DNA from: Megalonaias nervosa
Taxonomy: Eukaryota; Mollusca; Bivalvia; Unionida; Unionidae
Assembly (NCBI GenBank): GCA_016617855.1
Contig: JAECUM010012865.1
Location: 1-64,000, forward strand
Length of the DNA: 64,000 bases
Direction of reading: 5' to 3'
How positions within the stretch are numbered: position 1 is the first letter of the stretch; the number at the start of each line of letters is the position of its first letter. Below are positions 11,201 through 21,500 of the stretch, one piece after another. Both the position numbers and the translations under genes were made by a program. Below the pieces are notes generated by a model. That model saw nothing but the letters and a program-made list of their open reading frames with translations, searched no databases and had not been told where the DNA came from.

Positions 11201-14200
11201 ACAACATTGGAAGTCCAACAGTCACGTGATATCAACAACAAACTTTTTTTTAATGTTGTTGTACAGAAATTCAATTATATTAAATGAAAGTCAGATACTC
11301 TTTGTAAAGACCAGCAATCTGGCCAGTCTGATTTATCAAGCAGAGAGCACATGTCAACGTGGTAGTCACGTGATACAACAAAACTCCAGAAGTTGTTCTT
11401 GGAATGTATAAATATGGAAAATTTTGTGTTCTTTCGTTTTTGCATTTTTATTACAACCAATATACGACTTTCATTTAATATTCTTTAAATATTTTTTCTC
11501 TACAACATTTGAAAATGTAGTTTGTTAGATTTGTGTACTCATGCAACTAGCAATGCAAATTGTGAGTACCACAGGGGCTCATATCGTTGCTTACAATTTA
11601 CCTGTCATACATGTACTATATAATAACTACACCCTTGTAGTTATTATATAGTACATGTATGACAGGTAAATTGTAAGCAATGATACGAGCCCCTGTGGTG
11701 AGTACCAGGTCGCGTTTTATCAACGCTGTACTTTTATCTTGTCTTTCTGCAGATTAAAGACCTAACGGTTTTAATACTCACAATTTCTGAGAAAATAAGT
11801 AATTTTCATATCAATTTCACACATGTATCATTCAATCAAACAACGTTTAAAGTTTGCTAGGCCATCTGGTAAGCAGCTATATTTTGCCACCACCATGTTG
11901 GCCTCTTGTGATGCTAGACTCGTCTTCATACTTTCCATGTAAGGAAAGATATGGATATTGAGCAGCTGACTTTGAAAATAAAAGTCGACTAGATGAATCT
12001 AATCCACTGAGCATTTGGACTGACTCAGAACATGTTTACTGCAAGCACCCAAATGATCCATACTGCACCCTCTGAATATTCTGGTTAGAACTTGATAAAT
12101 TTAACTCACGATCAGTTTAGTTACGACTCAATTACGTGATTGTTTCGGGCGTCAGGTGGTGGCGGAAAATTCCCAAGTTTTTCCCGACTTTCATCAATAT
12201 TTGCGAAATTTAAGGACTTTTCATGGTCGGGAAAAAAATTATCATTTCTCCTGACTTTTCCAGATTTCCTGGTAGCATGGGAACCCTGAACTATACTTTC
12301 ACACATTTTCTAGGCAATGGGAGATACATACAAAACACTTCAGAAAATCTGTGGAACAGTTTCTGAATTATGTACAATTAAAACTGCTGGCACAAGACAC
12401 AAATAACTACTGTAGCTTTGCTATATCTTGCTATTTTGTTTTTGTGATAAAAAATTAAATGCACAAGCTTGTCCAAACATGTAACCATCAAAATTAAGAA
12501 AGTATGAATCTACCTGAAAACATTTTGTACATCATTTATAACTATCTGGTATTGTAACACAACAGACAAGTGTATATACATAATCAATTATTCAAAACAA
12601 ACATAAAAGCAAGTTTAGATATAACCTGAAACTACTGCCAACTCCTTGTCACATCCAACTACTTCTTTCACTTGAATTTCTTCTGTGATGTCCAAATCTT
12701 GAACAGTTATCTCTCCTTCAGCCACAAGGCACAGTTTTTCTGGAGTTCTTTTAATAATAGTGAAATTATCATACGTTGCAGCAATATCTGGAGAAACCTG
12801 ATCTGAATGGCTATACAACATAGTATCGTCCTTGTGTTTCAACCCTCCAACATAGAGATGCCCTTTACCTGAAAAGAGATACAGAAAATGAGGGATATAT
12901 AAATGCTAAATGACTGTCAGGTAGATATATACCACTTAAAAATAAGGGTTTGGCAAATGGTGTATTTCCCCCTTCCACTTTTGTATACTTAAAAAACTTA
13001 GCACAGTCTCTCCTGAAAGAAAAGCAAGTCATTGTGGCAAACATTTTATGGGTGTCAATATTAACCCTTTAAGTTTTATAATCATAAATGCAATGTGATT
13101 GAGAAAATGGAACAAAATGCCAAGTTACAATGGTCGCTTGTGCATGCAAAACAGCCTTATGTGACCTATTTTGCTGGTGGTAAATAGTGCCACTTGCTAT
13201 AAATGCATTTATTATACATTTTGTATTGAGATACTGAAATATATCAGTGTGAGAAATTACTAATATCACCACATTGCATCTGCAACTGCTTTCTTTTCTC
13301 AAGTAGAAGATATATTTACCCTTGCATATCTGATAAAAAAAAACAAAAACATTTATTTCCATATTTAGGTCAAATTATATTTTCTTCTTCTCCTTCCCTC
13401 TCACTCCCCTCCATCATCTCTTTCTCTTTCCATCAAGATGAAGTCATCATAAAATACAACAGCACTGTACATTTATGTCATCACTACGGAGATGCCATCT
13501 AAAGCATGCATATGAATTAACTTCAGGTACCATTACTGCATGTGCAGCAGTTTGAAAGAATTAACTGAATACAAAAGAGTTAATGTTAAGGACATTCTCA
13601 GATGAGTAATGAATGAAGAACAATTTAAAAATTTCTAAAACTAAAAAATATTGTATTATCAGCCTATATCAAAATGATTCTTATTTAATGTGGTGGTATG
13701 ACACTATTTGCTGAAACTTATCATTTACTTTATTGTTTGAATTGTGTAGTTTTAAACCTTTTTTAGAAAATCTAGTGTATGTTGTGGAACTGAACATAAG
13801 TGGTCTCTTTAATAGGTGATTTCATAGAAGAGGTGGTCCCTAGTCCAGATTTAACTATACTTACCTGTGATGACACATATCTTTGACCATGTAGACACAA
13901 CTCTGACAGCATGAGACACAACTGACTTCTGTGGTGATGAAAAATACATGGCACTGGAGGTGTCATTTTGGCTGCTTTGACCTAAACAAAAATTAAATTA
14001 CACTGCTGAACAGAGTCCTTAAGATCATAGATGAATATCCTGACCCAAACATAATTAGTTATTTCTCATGGTCATTCCCTCATCAAATCTGCACTGCAGA
14101 ATAATTGCATGTAACTCTACATACTGTTCTTTGTTCTCGTCCAACTAATTTTAAGACTATATACAATAAAACCTGTCATTATCAGCTACCCATGGAAAAA

Positions 14201-14300
14201 GACCAAATTGGTCTTTGTACGTATGTGACCTCTGTATGCAGGTTCACCTTTCAAACACATTTTTTATAACAATATCATGCACTGAATACCCTTGTTGTTA

Positions 14301-14351
<51 letters not shown>

Positions 14352-17300
14352 ATTATCAACATATCTAGTTACGTATACTATTCAACCAAATCATAAAATA
14401 CATGCATATACTGTGTTCTCTCCAAACTTATGTTCCACACAAGATTACTGTACCTGACTCACTTTAATCCATCCATTACATAAACTCAACAGCAACTCTT
14501 AAAACAAAAGTAGTTTTTTATGCGCCATTACAAACAATATTGGCAACACACGAACCAAAACTTCACATGCCTTTAATGAATAGGTCCTAATGAAAAGGAA
14601 TGTAACTTAACATCTCTCAAAATACAAACATTTTTCATCACAAATAGCTTAAATTCACAAGCAATTAGATGCAGATATAAAAACTGTACCTTTCACAATG
14701 GCACAAAAGGTATTCCCATTTCTAAAGTGACAACATGACTGCTTTGTCCACCATCCAACAATTGAATTACTTTGACTCTCCCACTAACGATAGAATTTGC
14801 CTTGCATTTGAATTTGAAATATTGATGCCTCTGAGTAACACTTAAAATGTGATTGAAGTATGCTGAGTGCAAGCAACATAAGAAATGTCTGCACATCAGT
14901 TGACACGATATGCCTTTATTTAAGCAATGTCTTCCTTGTGAAGCAAAAGTTTAGTCTGCATATCCACCTTGCACAGTCAGGGACAATAAACTCCAGCCAC
15001 CACTTTAAGTAGCAAGAAACCACCTGGCTGCTAACTATGCAGAGTAGGCGACCATTACATACTGGATGTTTACATGGGAAATTTACTGGCAGAAAATCAG
15101 AATAACTGCTGAGATCAGGTGACTGCTATATCAAAGTGAACATCTGGAGAGGTTTGACTGTATGTGCAAACTCCATTGGACTGAATCTTCTGCCACTTAT
15201 GTTAAACCCCCTCCACCATCACTTACTACCTGGCCCTTTTGAATTGGTGAAGTTCCACAATTACAAACTCTGACTCAACTTAAAATATTAGGCCAGGCCC
15301 AAGTTTCATTAAACATCACAAAATTATTTCCCTGAATAGTTTTTTTTAATTAAAAAAAGTAGTTTTTTTTTTTTTTTAAATATCTTAGTTACAATGATTT
15401 TGTTTTCAACTAAACATTCAACATAAATCTGGGATTAAAAGAGTCATTGTTGTTTTGGGGTTTAATACCATTTCTCAGTGCAAGTTAGTCTATATATGTC
15501 AGACAATATAAATGATGGAGAAATAACCCAGTAAAACAGAGAGTAATTATTGGTATTAAACTGTATTGAAATATTAGAGGAGAACTGAGGATCTCTATCC
15601 TGTCATATAATTGTTATGATGATGCATATCATTTATGACATTATGTAAATGATGTCCGGTGGCCTAGTGGTTAGAGCGTCCACCTCGGATGCGGGAGGTC
15701 ACTGGCTCGAACCCTGGCAGAGTCATACCAAAGACTTATAAAAATGGTACTAACAGCTACTTCGCTTGGCGCTCAGCATTAAGAGGTTAGTGTTAGGACT
15801 GGTCGGCCTGGTGTCAGGATAATGTGACTGGGTGGGACATCATGCCCCATGTCTGCGGCATGATGCCCCAGTGCTAGACATCACAATAAACTGTCACACT
15901 GCAGACATCGTAGCAATATGACTGAAAAATTGTTAAAGTGATGTTAAAAATCTAAATCACTCACACAAATCACACAAATGATGTAACTGTTATTTTAAAA
16001 TATAAAGAGGTCATCCATTTCTTTCAAAACATTTTGTGCCTAAAGAAGCATACAGTAAATGCGAAATTAGTTGCACAGAATTATCAGAGTTTGTGTTGTT
16101 TCTTTTCCCCCAATTTATAAACATAACTGAAATTCTATACCAATTTATCCTATTCACATGCCTGAAAGTAGCCTAATATTGATATTTGGTCTTTTTGCAG
16201 TACATTCAATATTTTTATTTTGGACCAGCCTGTGTGCAAATCATGTGACAATGACAGAATGGCAGTCATTAAAACTTGATTACTGTTTAGTGATTCTTGT
16301 GTATTGTTATTTTAAGAAGATAGCATGCACATGCACCTAATTAAACTGAAATAAATACTACATTTCTAATTAAGGATTATGTGTAATTTGATTAATATAT
16401 CAGAAACATGTGCATCTCACATTACAATTAGGGAACAGAATTGGCAGTCATAGTAACATGATTCTTGTCTTTATTTAGGAAGTTACACAATATAACATTG
16501 CTTTGCTTAAAATCTGATTCTGAAAAAATTTACATCGATTGAGTACTCTCAAGAGACTTTATGGCAACAGCAGCATCAGGTCAACAATAAGGACCAAAAA
16601 GTTTCCTTTCACATCAAGTGCTTAGTTCAGAATTCACGCTAAATAAGTTGGCATGCCATTGAGCATACATAAAAGCCAAGAGGTGCATAAAGAATCAATA
16701 TTATATATTGCAAATGAAAATAATGCAACAAAATATAAATCTAAGACTACATCAATATTTAAAAGTACATACATGTACTAATACATTACAGACACAACAT
16801 ACTAAATAATACACTATACATAAATATTTCTGTTTTTAGACTACATCAGGATTGCCATCAAATTTTTCAAGAAAGTTGGCAAATTAAGGGGTAATGAAGA
16901 AGCTGAATACAAAATATTATCAACAGATGTGGTATAGCTACTTACAGCACCAAACTTTTCAATCGCTGGCTCCGAAATATTTTATGAATTTTAAATAGAG
17001 AAATAAAATTTATGTGTCCATCCTTGTTACACGAGTTACATTTTCTACCCTAATAAAGTTTTAATACCAATTTAATGGAGCATGAAACGATGTATGTTTT
17101 TTTTGTTTTGTGCTAATTGCAAATGGTCACTAATATCTTACAAATATTAAGAAAATGTTTCATATGGGAATATTTCTAAATTTCTAATGTAATGCTTGAA
17201 GTTGTTACTTGATGTATAATGAGTACATGATAAATGGACACATTTTATAGACATCTTAACCATACCGAAGCTGCTGCTGCATTTATTCATTATGTAGTTG

Positions 17301-18566
17301 TAACAGATTTATGTTAATTATTATCCAGATAATAAAAGAAATCATCAGTTAAATATCAAATTTGTCATCCCATTATGTGAGTTACAAGTTAATATCAGCA
17401 ATGTTCTGAAGGCAATATGTCGATAGGAAAACTGACAGTTATCTTCCAACTGTTAATTTATAGAAGATGGGATATTAGACCATTGATCCATAACTAATTT
17501 GATGTGAAAATGAAGCATTTAAAATTTGGGGCATTTGTCCCACAGGACTGGCTGAAGAGTTCGTCCTTTCTGGTCATATTGTCAATGGCAGGTCACTAGA
17601 TATGTGCACACACAGCATATGAAAGAGAACCCCTTTTTAATAAAAATAAACTGAGGAATAACAATGTCAGGGATATGCCATATTAAATTAGGAGGTTTTT
17701 TTCTGAAAAAGAGACAAAACAAATTTTAATCAGCTATCCAAATTGCAGATCTAGATAGTGCTGCTGAATGTATAGTATTGGCTCTTGTACGCTGTCATGT
17801 TTGATTCTGTCATGCTGTCATATTAGATTTTGTCATGCTGTCATATTAGATTCTGTCATGCTGTCATATCAGATTATGTCATGCTGTCATAACAGATTCT
17901 GTCATGCTGTCAAATTAGATTCTGTCATGCTGCCATATTAGATTATGTCATGCTGTCAAATTAGATTATGTCATGTGGTCAAATTAGATTCTGTCATGCT
18001 GTCATATTAGATTCTGTCATGCTGTCAAATTAGGTCCTGTCATGCTGCCATATTAGATTCTGCCATGCTGCCTATTAGATTCTATCATGCTGCCATATTA
18101 GATTCTGTCATACTTTGGTGAAAGCTTAACTGTGTAGTAATAATATTCATATTTGACAATGTATTTAACTTTCCAATGTAACTTTACATACACACAAAAA
18201 TGAGAAAGCTAACCTGAAGCTTTAGTCCTTACACTAAGGACTTCATCAGCAGACTGATGTGATCTCTACTGACTGTCAACATCGCTTGATGAAATGATGA
18301 GCAATGTTAACAAATTGTCCCAGGAGCAAGACAATATTGGCAGCATGACAGTATCTAATTTGACAGCATGACAATATATAGATTCTGTAGTGCTGTTATT
18401 TTGATTCTGGCCAAAATACAGTGGAAATATTTTGCCAGTTCTTCATTGCACTTTTCATAGGTTAATGAAAGTATACTATGTTTGCAAAGTACTTACAGTC
18501 CTTGCAAAATTGATTTATCTGGCCAAACCCATTGAAACCACATAGATACAGGGAAGACTCATCCAT
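4945..18566 (-). CDS. RCCD1: RCC1-repeat protein, RCCD1-like (four exons, C-terminal half outside window)
   Basis: Four exons on the minus strand join without breaking the frame: 18566-18497, 13981-13865, 12868-12626 and 5113-about 4945, all phase 1 with GT/AG borders. The start ATG at 18566 has a strong context (A at -3, G at +4). The N-terminus reads MDESSLYLCGFNGFGQ, matching the G-F-x-G-F-G-Q start of RCC1 domain-containing protein 1. Residues about 45-62 (VRVVSTWSKICVITG) and exon 4 (VSCGKEHILLLSYTGEVYSYGKG) are RCC1 beta-propeller blade signatures. The family protein is about 370-380 residues, so roughly half is missing and should lie left of base 1. In vertebrates RCCD1 partners the histone demethylase KDM8 in the nucleus; whether this protein does so is inference. 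Another RCC1-family protein remains possible. Confidence 0.72.
5193..5562 (-). mobile_element. tRNA-derived SINE, minus strand, with (CA)n tail
   Basis: Read on the minus strand, the head (5560 downwards) has box A-like GGCCTAGTGGTTAGAGTG and box B-like GGTTCGATTCC, the pol III promoter parts of a tRNA. A central conserved block contains GACTGGTTGGCCTGGTATC and GTGACTGGGTGGGACATC. The 3' end has ACTGAAAAATTGTTAAAG, followed by a (CA)n run, seen as (GT)n at 5192-5252. A 9-bp target duplication CAGAGTTTT flanks it (5184-5192 and 5563-5571). A second copy is at 15656-15975. It resembles SINE families common in molluscs, but the family name was not checked. Confidence 0.85.
6120..8071 (-). pseudogene. 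Degenerate DIRS-like tyrosine-recombinase retrotransposon
   Basis: Minus-strand fragments occur in DIRS order, broken by many frameshifts and stops. At about 8000-7800 is the RT/RNase H junction region. At 7432-7063 is the RNase H tail with YAYTPMVLVLKIIRKM and FILIAP, typical of the DIRS polymerase C-terminus. At about 6965-6890 is a recombinase core-binding helix (KVSPITIKSYHSMI). At about 6330-6170 is the recombinase C-terminus (SAHE, then LKKNVSI and LTFSSFHLHDL). The Arg of the H-x-x-R catalytic box appears lost. DIRS elements encode RT, RNase H and a tyrosine recombinase instead of a DDE integrase. Family assignment is by motif memory, so exact limits are uncertain. Confidence 0.62.
8655..9265. 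repeat. Minisatellite, 42-bp unit, about 14 copies, open on both strands
   Basis: The unit is about ACTATACCAACTGAAAACCC then TCATGATATTTCTTGGATTTTG. The unit is 14 codons long, so one plus frame (8736-9239) and one minus frame (9179-8829) stay open and read as peptide repeats such as TPTESPHDMSWIL. Copies differ by scattered substitutions, some of which change residues. I regard it as non-coding, since it has no splice context or start signal and lies within an intron. Confidence 0.93.
9695..9885 (+). mobile_element. Possible tRNA-derived SINE fragment
   Basis: A box A-like stretch (TAGCTTGGTTGGTAAAGC, from about 9712) is followed about 30 bases later by a box B-like stretch (GGTTGCAGGCTCAATACCC). 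A short non-tRNA body with AACAAGCAACCAACA-type sequence follows. The spacing is like a tRNA, but box B is degenerate, and no clear target duplication was found. Confidence 0.4.
10965..11885. repeat. Long imperfect inverted repeat (foldback)
   Basis: The left arm (about 10965-11300) matches the reverse complement of the right arm (about 11460-11885) with many substitutions and small gaps. Matching landmarks, all read along the left arm, include TTATTTTCTCAGAAAT, GTCTTTAATC, the GGTACTC-TTTGCATT-CTAGT block, TATTAAATGAAAGTC and GGTGGC/GTTGCCACC. The right arm is interrupted by the 127-bp hairpin at 11571-11697. It lies in an RCCD1-like intron, so the pre-mRNA could fold into a long duplex. Confidence 0.7.
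11571..11697. mobile_element. 127-bp hairpin MITE with 9-bp target duplication
   Basis: Arms of 61 bases (11571-11631 and 11636-11696) are reverse complements with only two mismatches, separated by a 4-base loop (CCCT). The terminus is ACAGGGGCTC. GTGAGTACC lies directly outside each end (11562-11570 and 11698-11706), a 9-bp target duplication that points to a Mutator-like or similar transposase. A related terminus, ACAGGGGCTCGTATTGTT, occurs alone at about 10730. Confidence 0.82.
12626..12868 (-). CDS. RCCD1: RCCD1-like exon 3
   Basis: This exon is 243 bases (81 codons), phase 1 at both ends. It begins GKGHLYVGGLK, continuing the propeller blade from exon 2, and runs through an acidic linker to KEVVGCDKELAVVS, the next blade core, where the exon ends. 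The acceptor is CTTTTCAG. The donor GTTATA is weaker than the others but keeps frame with exon 4. Confidence 0.7.
13865..13981 (-). CDS. RCCD1: RCCD1-like exon 2
   Basis: This exon is 117 bases (39 codons), phase 1 in and phase 1 out. Its acceptor is TTTGTTTAG and its donor GTAAGT. It codes for a serine-rich stretch, then VRVVSTWSKICVITG, the first blade motif of an RCC1 propeller. The splice to the previous exon makes a Cys codon, and the splice to the next makes Gly. Confidence 0.7.
14302..14350. repeat. (ATT)n microsatellite
   Basis: About 16 ATT units lie in intron DNA between RCCD1-like exons 1 and 2. Confidence 0.95.
15656..15975 (+). mobile_element. tRNA-derived SINE, plus strand
   Basis: This is the same family as the copy at 5193-5562 but in the opposite orientation. 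The tRNA-like head has GGCCTAGTGGTTAGAGCG (box A) and GGCTCGAACCC (box B). The central block has GGTTAGTGTTAGGACTGG and TGACTGGGTGGGACATCATG, and the tail region ACTGAAAAATTGTTAAAG. It ends in a short CA-rich stretch. A perfect 9-bp target duplication AAATGATGT flanks it (15647-15655 and 15976-15984). Confidence 0.87.
17775..18115. repeat. Minisatellite, about 23 bp, about 14 copies
   Basis: The unit is TTCTGTCATGCTGTCATATTAGA, with variants AAATTAGA and GCCATATTAGA. A few degenerate units recur near 18340-18380. It is intronic and non-coding. Confidence 0.93.
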
Positions 18567-18594
18567 TGTTATGTAGCCCAGCAGAATGCACTTC
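18497..18594 (-). CDS. RCCD1: RCCD1-like exon with start codon
   Basis: A pyrimidine-rich acceptor (ending CATTTTCAG) precedes 18594, so this exon begins with 28 bases of 5' UTR before the ATG at 18566-18564. It codes for 23 residues plus one base, and the donor is a perfect GTAAGT at 18496. The frame upstream of the ATG closes at a TAA four bases before it. At least one non-coding 5' exon must therefore lie further right; I could not place it securely. Confidence 0.72.
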
Positions 18595-21500
18595 CTGAAA
18601 ATGAAAAAGAGACATTAAGAGTTTGCTGCTGCTGCAGATGATCATGATCACAGTACATCTTCTGATAATCAGAACTCTCTAGTATTTTAAAATTAGATTG
18701 TCTAGTCCCACCATAAACAGTGCCCATGCATAAACCCTCAAATAGAGATAGATTACCCTCTCCCACCTTGTCTTAATGTGCCAGTACCCAAAATTTGAGG
18801 GTTGTTTCATATATTCCATAACACAGTGTACAAAATGAACCATTATACCCTTTATTTGAAATAATTAGCGGAAACACTCAAAACTGAAGATGATTTGTAT
18901 TTAAATGGAGGGTCCAAGAGCAAACTCGAAGTGTTGTAAGCAGTGAATCTCATTATGGATTATAATCATTTAATTATGGGGGGGGTGGCTTTTTTTTTTA
19001 AAGTTGGATCTTCAATCACATGACAGTTGAAGCTCTGTTTTTACTCAGGTAGCTAGCTGGAAAGCTGGGAACAAAAGATGAATTTCTGGAATTTGACTCA
19101 GCTTGTGAAGTGGAAATTGAGGTCATGTCCCCGAATTATAGGTCATTTGATTGCACTCTCTCTGCCTATCTTCCTGCATTATACTAACATGTGGTTACAT
19201 ACTTAATGTCAAAAACTTAAATTTTGGCAGTGGGCCAGTCATCTGTGCATTTCCTAGTACACATCTTATCTACAGGCTACTTGTTTCAATTTTCCCTCTG
19301 ATTGCTAGACATAAGCATCATCCACATTTGCAAAGAAACGAACACTTGTTCTTGCTTTTATCTGTTTGTTACTAAAGTTCTGCACTATCATTGATATGAG
19401 TGTTAGATTTAAGGCTTCCCTTCATCTTTCTCACACAAATTACTATTTTCGGTTACGTATGTTACATAATGTTAGAGTCAGAATGAATTATCTATTGTTC
19501 TGATTTAAAGGGCATCTTCTGAATTACTCCCCTTAATCCACAAGACTGTACTTTTAAGATTATAAGTACCCTGATATATCACAATGATAATGATGTTATC
19601 ATGCATCCTACTCTACATGTATACAAGTTTTCACTTCTAATTCATTTCTGCAATGTTTATTAATACACGTTAGTGCACCGAACTGTGGACTATAGCCTAA
19701 ATACTGTGGAAATGTGAGGTACAAAATATTTTAAACGAAATAAGGTAAGAATATTTCTAATTTGGAAAATCAATTCCACAATGAATGAGATAATATCACA
19801 ATGTCTTAAGTTAAATATTATAATCTATTTTATCGCTGCATTTGTTAATATTTCACACCTATCTGTCAGGCTGGTTTACAATATTTACCATAGAACTTCT
19901 GTATTTCACGACAACTGCGCAGTAGCAGTCAAAATTAGCTCTTCGGCATTGAAGTCAGGAAAGGATGTCCATGTTTTTTTGCAGATTTTGACAGGACATA
20001 AATCTTATTCATGATTTGTGAGGAACTCTAAGTTGTGATTTCTTTCTTTAATGTAAATGATTTTTAGACGTGTGAAGGTAAAACTTATTTATCATACTGG
20101 ACTCATTCGAGTTCTCACTTCGTCCTGTTATTCCTTTTAATCTAAATACAAAAGTTGGTCGTGTGATTGACATTTCCCGACTCATTATTGTTATTTCTGA
20201 CGGTGCTAGGGGTTTTAGAGTCCACGGACTTTGAATCCAAATATTATATTAACATTATATCTCACATAAAATTAAAATGACAACTTGTAATTGATTAAAA
20301 AAATTATAAATATTGTGCCAACTGCGCGAAGGGCTTTTCAGGACGAGACGTTTCTTAGCAAATCTAGTTTGACCTATTGTATTCGCTTACCCTCTTGTTA
20401 TTTGGGTTTGTGGCGGGGTTTTTTTGTTGCCCTCTGCCGATTTAAAAAACGAAAATCACCCAGGATATAAAAATCCACAGAACGTAGCAATTTCATTCAT
20501 AATGTCTAACCTGATTGTCGCCAGGTAGCCCCAAACGTTGTCATCTTGTTCTCGTTTTAAACAAACGGAAGCAGTCGAAGTAAACAACCAGATGGATTGC
20601 TCACTGCCCTTTACCTGTTTCATTAACAGTCTATTTTCATGAAAAGATGTCTACGTCCAAGAAAGTACTAAATATCGCTTAATGGTGTTCAGCTATGTCT
20701 ATTTTATTTATTTATAGTTGAAAAGTTTGGGCATCCCACAAAATCATTGTGATAGTTTATTCACGTAAGTTCATAATAAGGTTATTAGAAATAAGAACAA
20801 ATTTCATCTGCATATTTAAGATATATTATCATCTTTAAGAGCATAGTCAGTGTTTTTAAACATTAATAAATATTGATGATAGAAATATCACGATTGTAAA
20901 GGAGGGTATATATCACAATTGAAAAGTATGGTATATTTTTTGTTATCCTAGGTTATACCATAATAAAGAGGTTTTTTCTTCCTATATATGAAAATACTCA
21001 AATAAGGAAATCCATATTTTATGTAGTTTTCAATTTTTATCAGTGGCCTTTCATACTGTATTGTCATTTCTTTGCAAAGTTTAATAGAAATGTTTTTCTT
21101 ACGGTCTTAGAGAGCCAGTATGGCCACCATGGCTGCCATTTGGAAATTCTGAGTGTTAGTATTCCTTAACAGATGATCATATTCGGATGAGGTTTTCACT
21201 AGAATAGATTTTATTATGTCTAGTTAATCTTGAGTGTAAATAGTACCGATCTGACATTCAGTGTCTGCTGTGGTGTGCATTATAAAAATCCTATTATTGC
21301 AACTTCTTCAGAATATCATTTTGATTGTGGGTTTTAAAATTATTTAACTGTGATATACATCTTTACAATTTGATAAATAAAAAATTTAGCCGAGAGACAA
21401 ATTCAAGAAATCAGAGGTCTCGGAAACACATAATCACGCATATTTGGATGCAAATTTTTTATCTGATATGCAGAAAATCATTCATGCAGGAGTCCTCCAT

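Larger units (their letters stand above)
9979..12288. mobile_element. Possible hAT-like element, 2.3 kb, enclosing the foldback
   Basis: The left end reads CATGGTTCCCA, and the reverse complement of the right end reads CAGGGTTCCCATGC. Subterminal sequence on both sides repeats TTCCAGG/TTTCCAG-type words seen in hAT elements with CAGGGTTCCC ends. AACTAT lies directly outside each end (9973-9978 and 12289-12294). Six matching bases is short of the 8-bp duplication expected for hAT. No transposase frame is seen. This is suggestive only. Confidence 0.4.
5114..12625. other. RCCD1-like intron 3, repeat-filled
   Basis: This intron lies between RCCD1-like exons 3 and 4 on the minus strand. It contains a SINE, a DIRS-like remnant in gene orientation, a 42-bp minisatellite, a possible second SINE and a foldback element, listed separately. 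Outside these I see only AT-rich non-coding DNA. Confidence 0.65.
13982..18496. other. RCCD1-like intron 1
   Basis: This 4.5 kb intron contains an ATT microsatellite, a plus-strand SINE and a 23-bp tandem array, listed separately. I recognised no other exon. A minus-strand frame at 14896-14693 has no recognisable domain or splice borders and was not annotated. Confidence 0.6.

Noticed and set aside
14693..14896. 67-codon minus-strand frame in an RCCD1-like intron
   Set aside because: It lacks suitable splice borders, and exon 1 to exon 2 already joins in phase without it.
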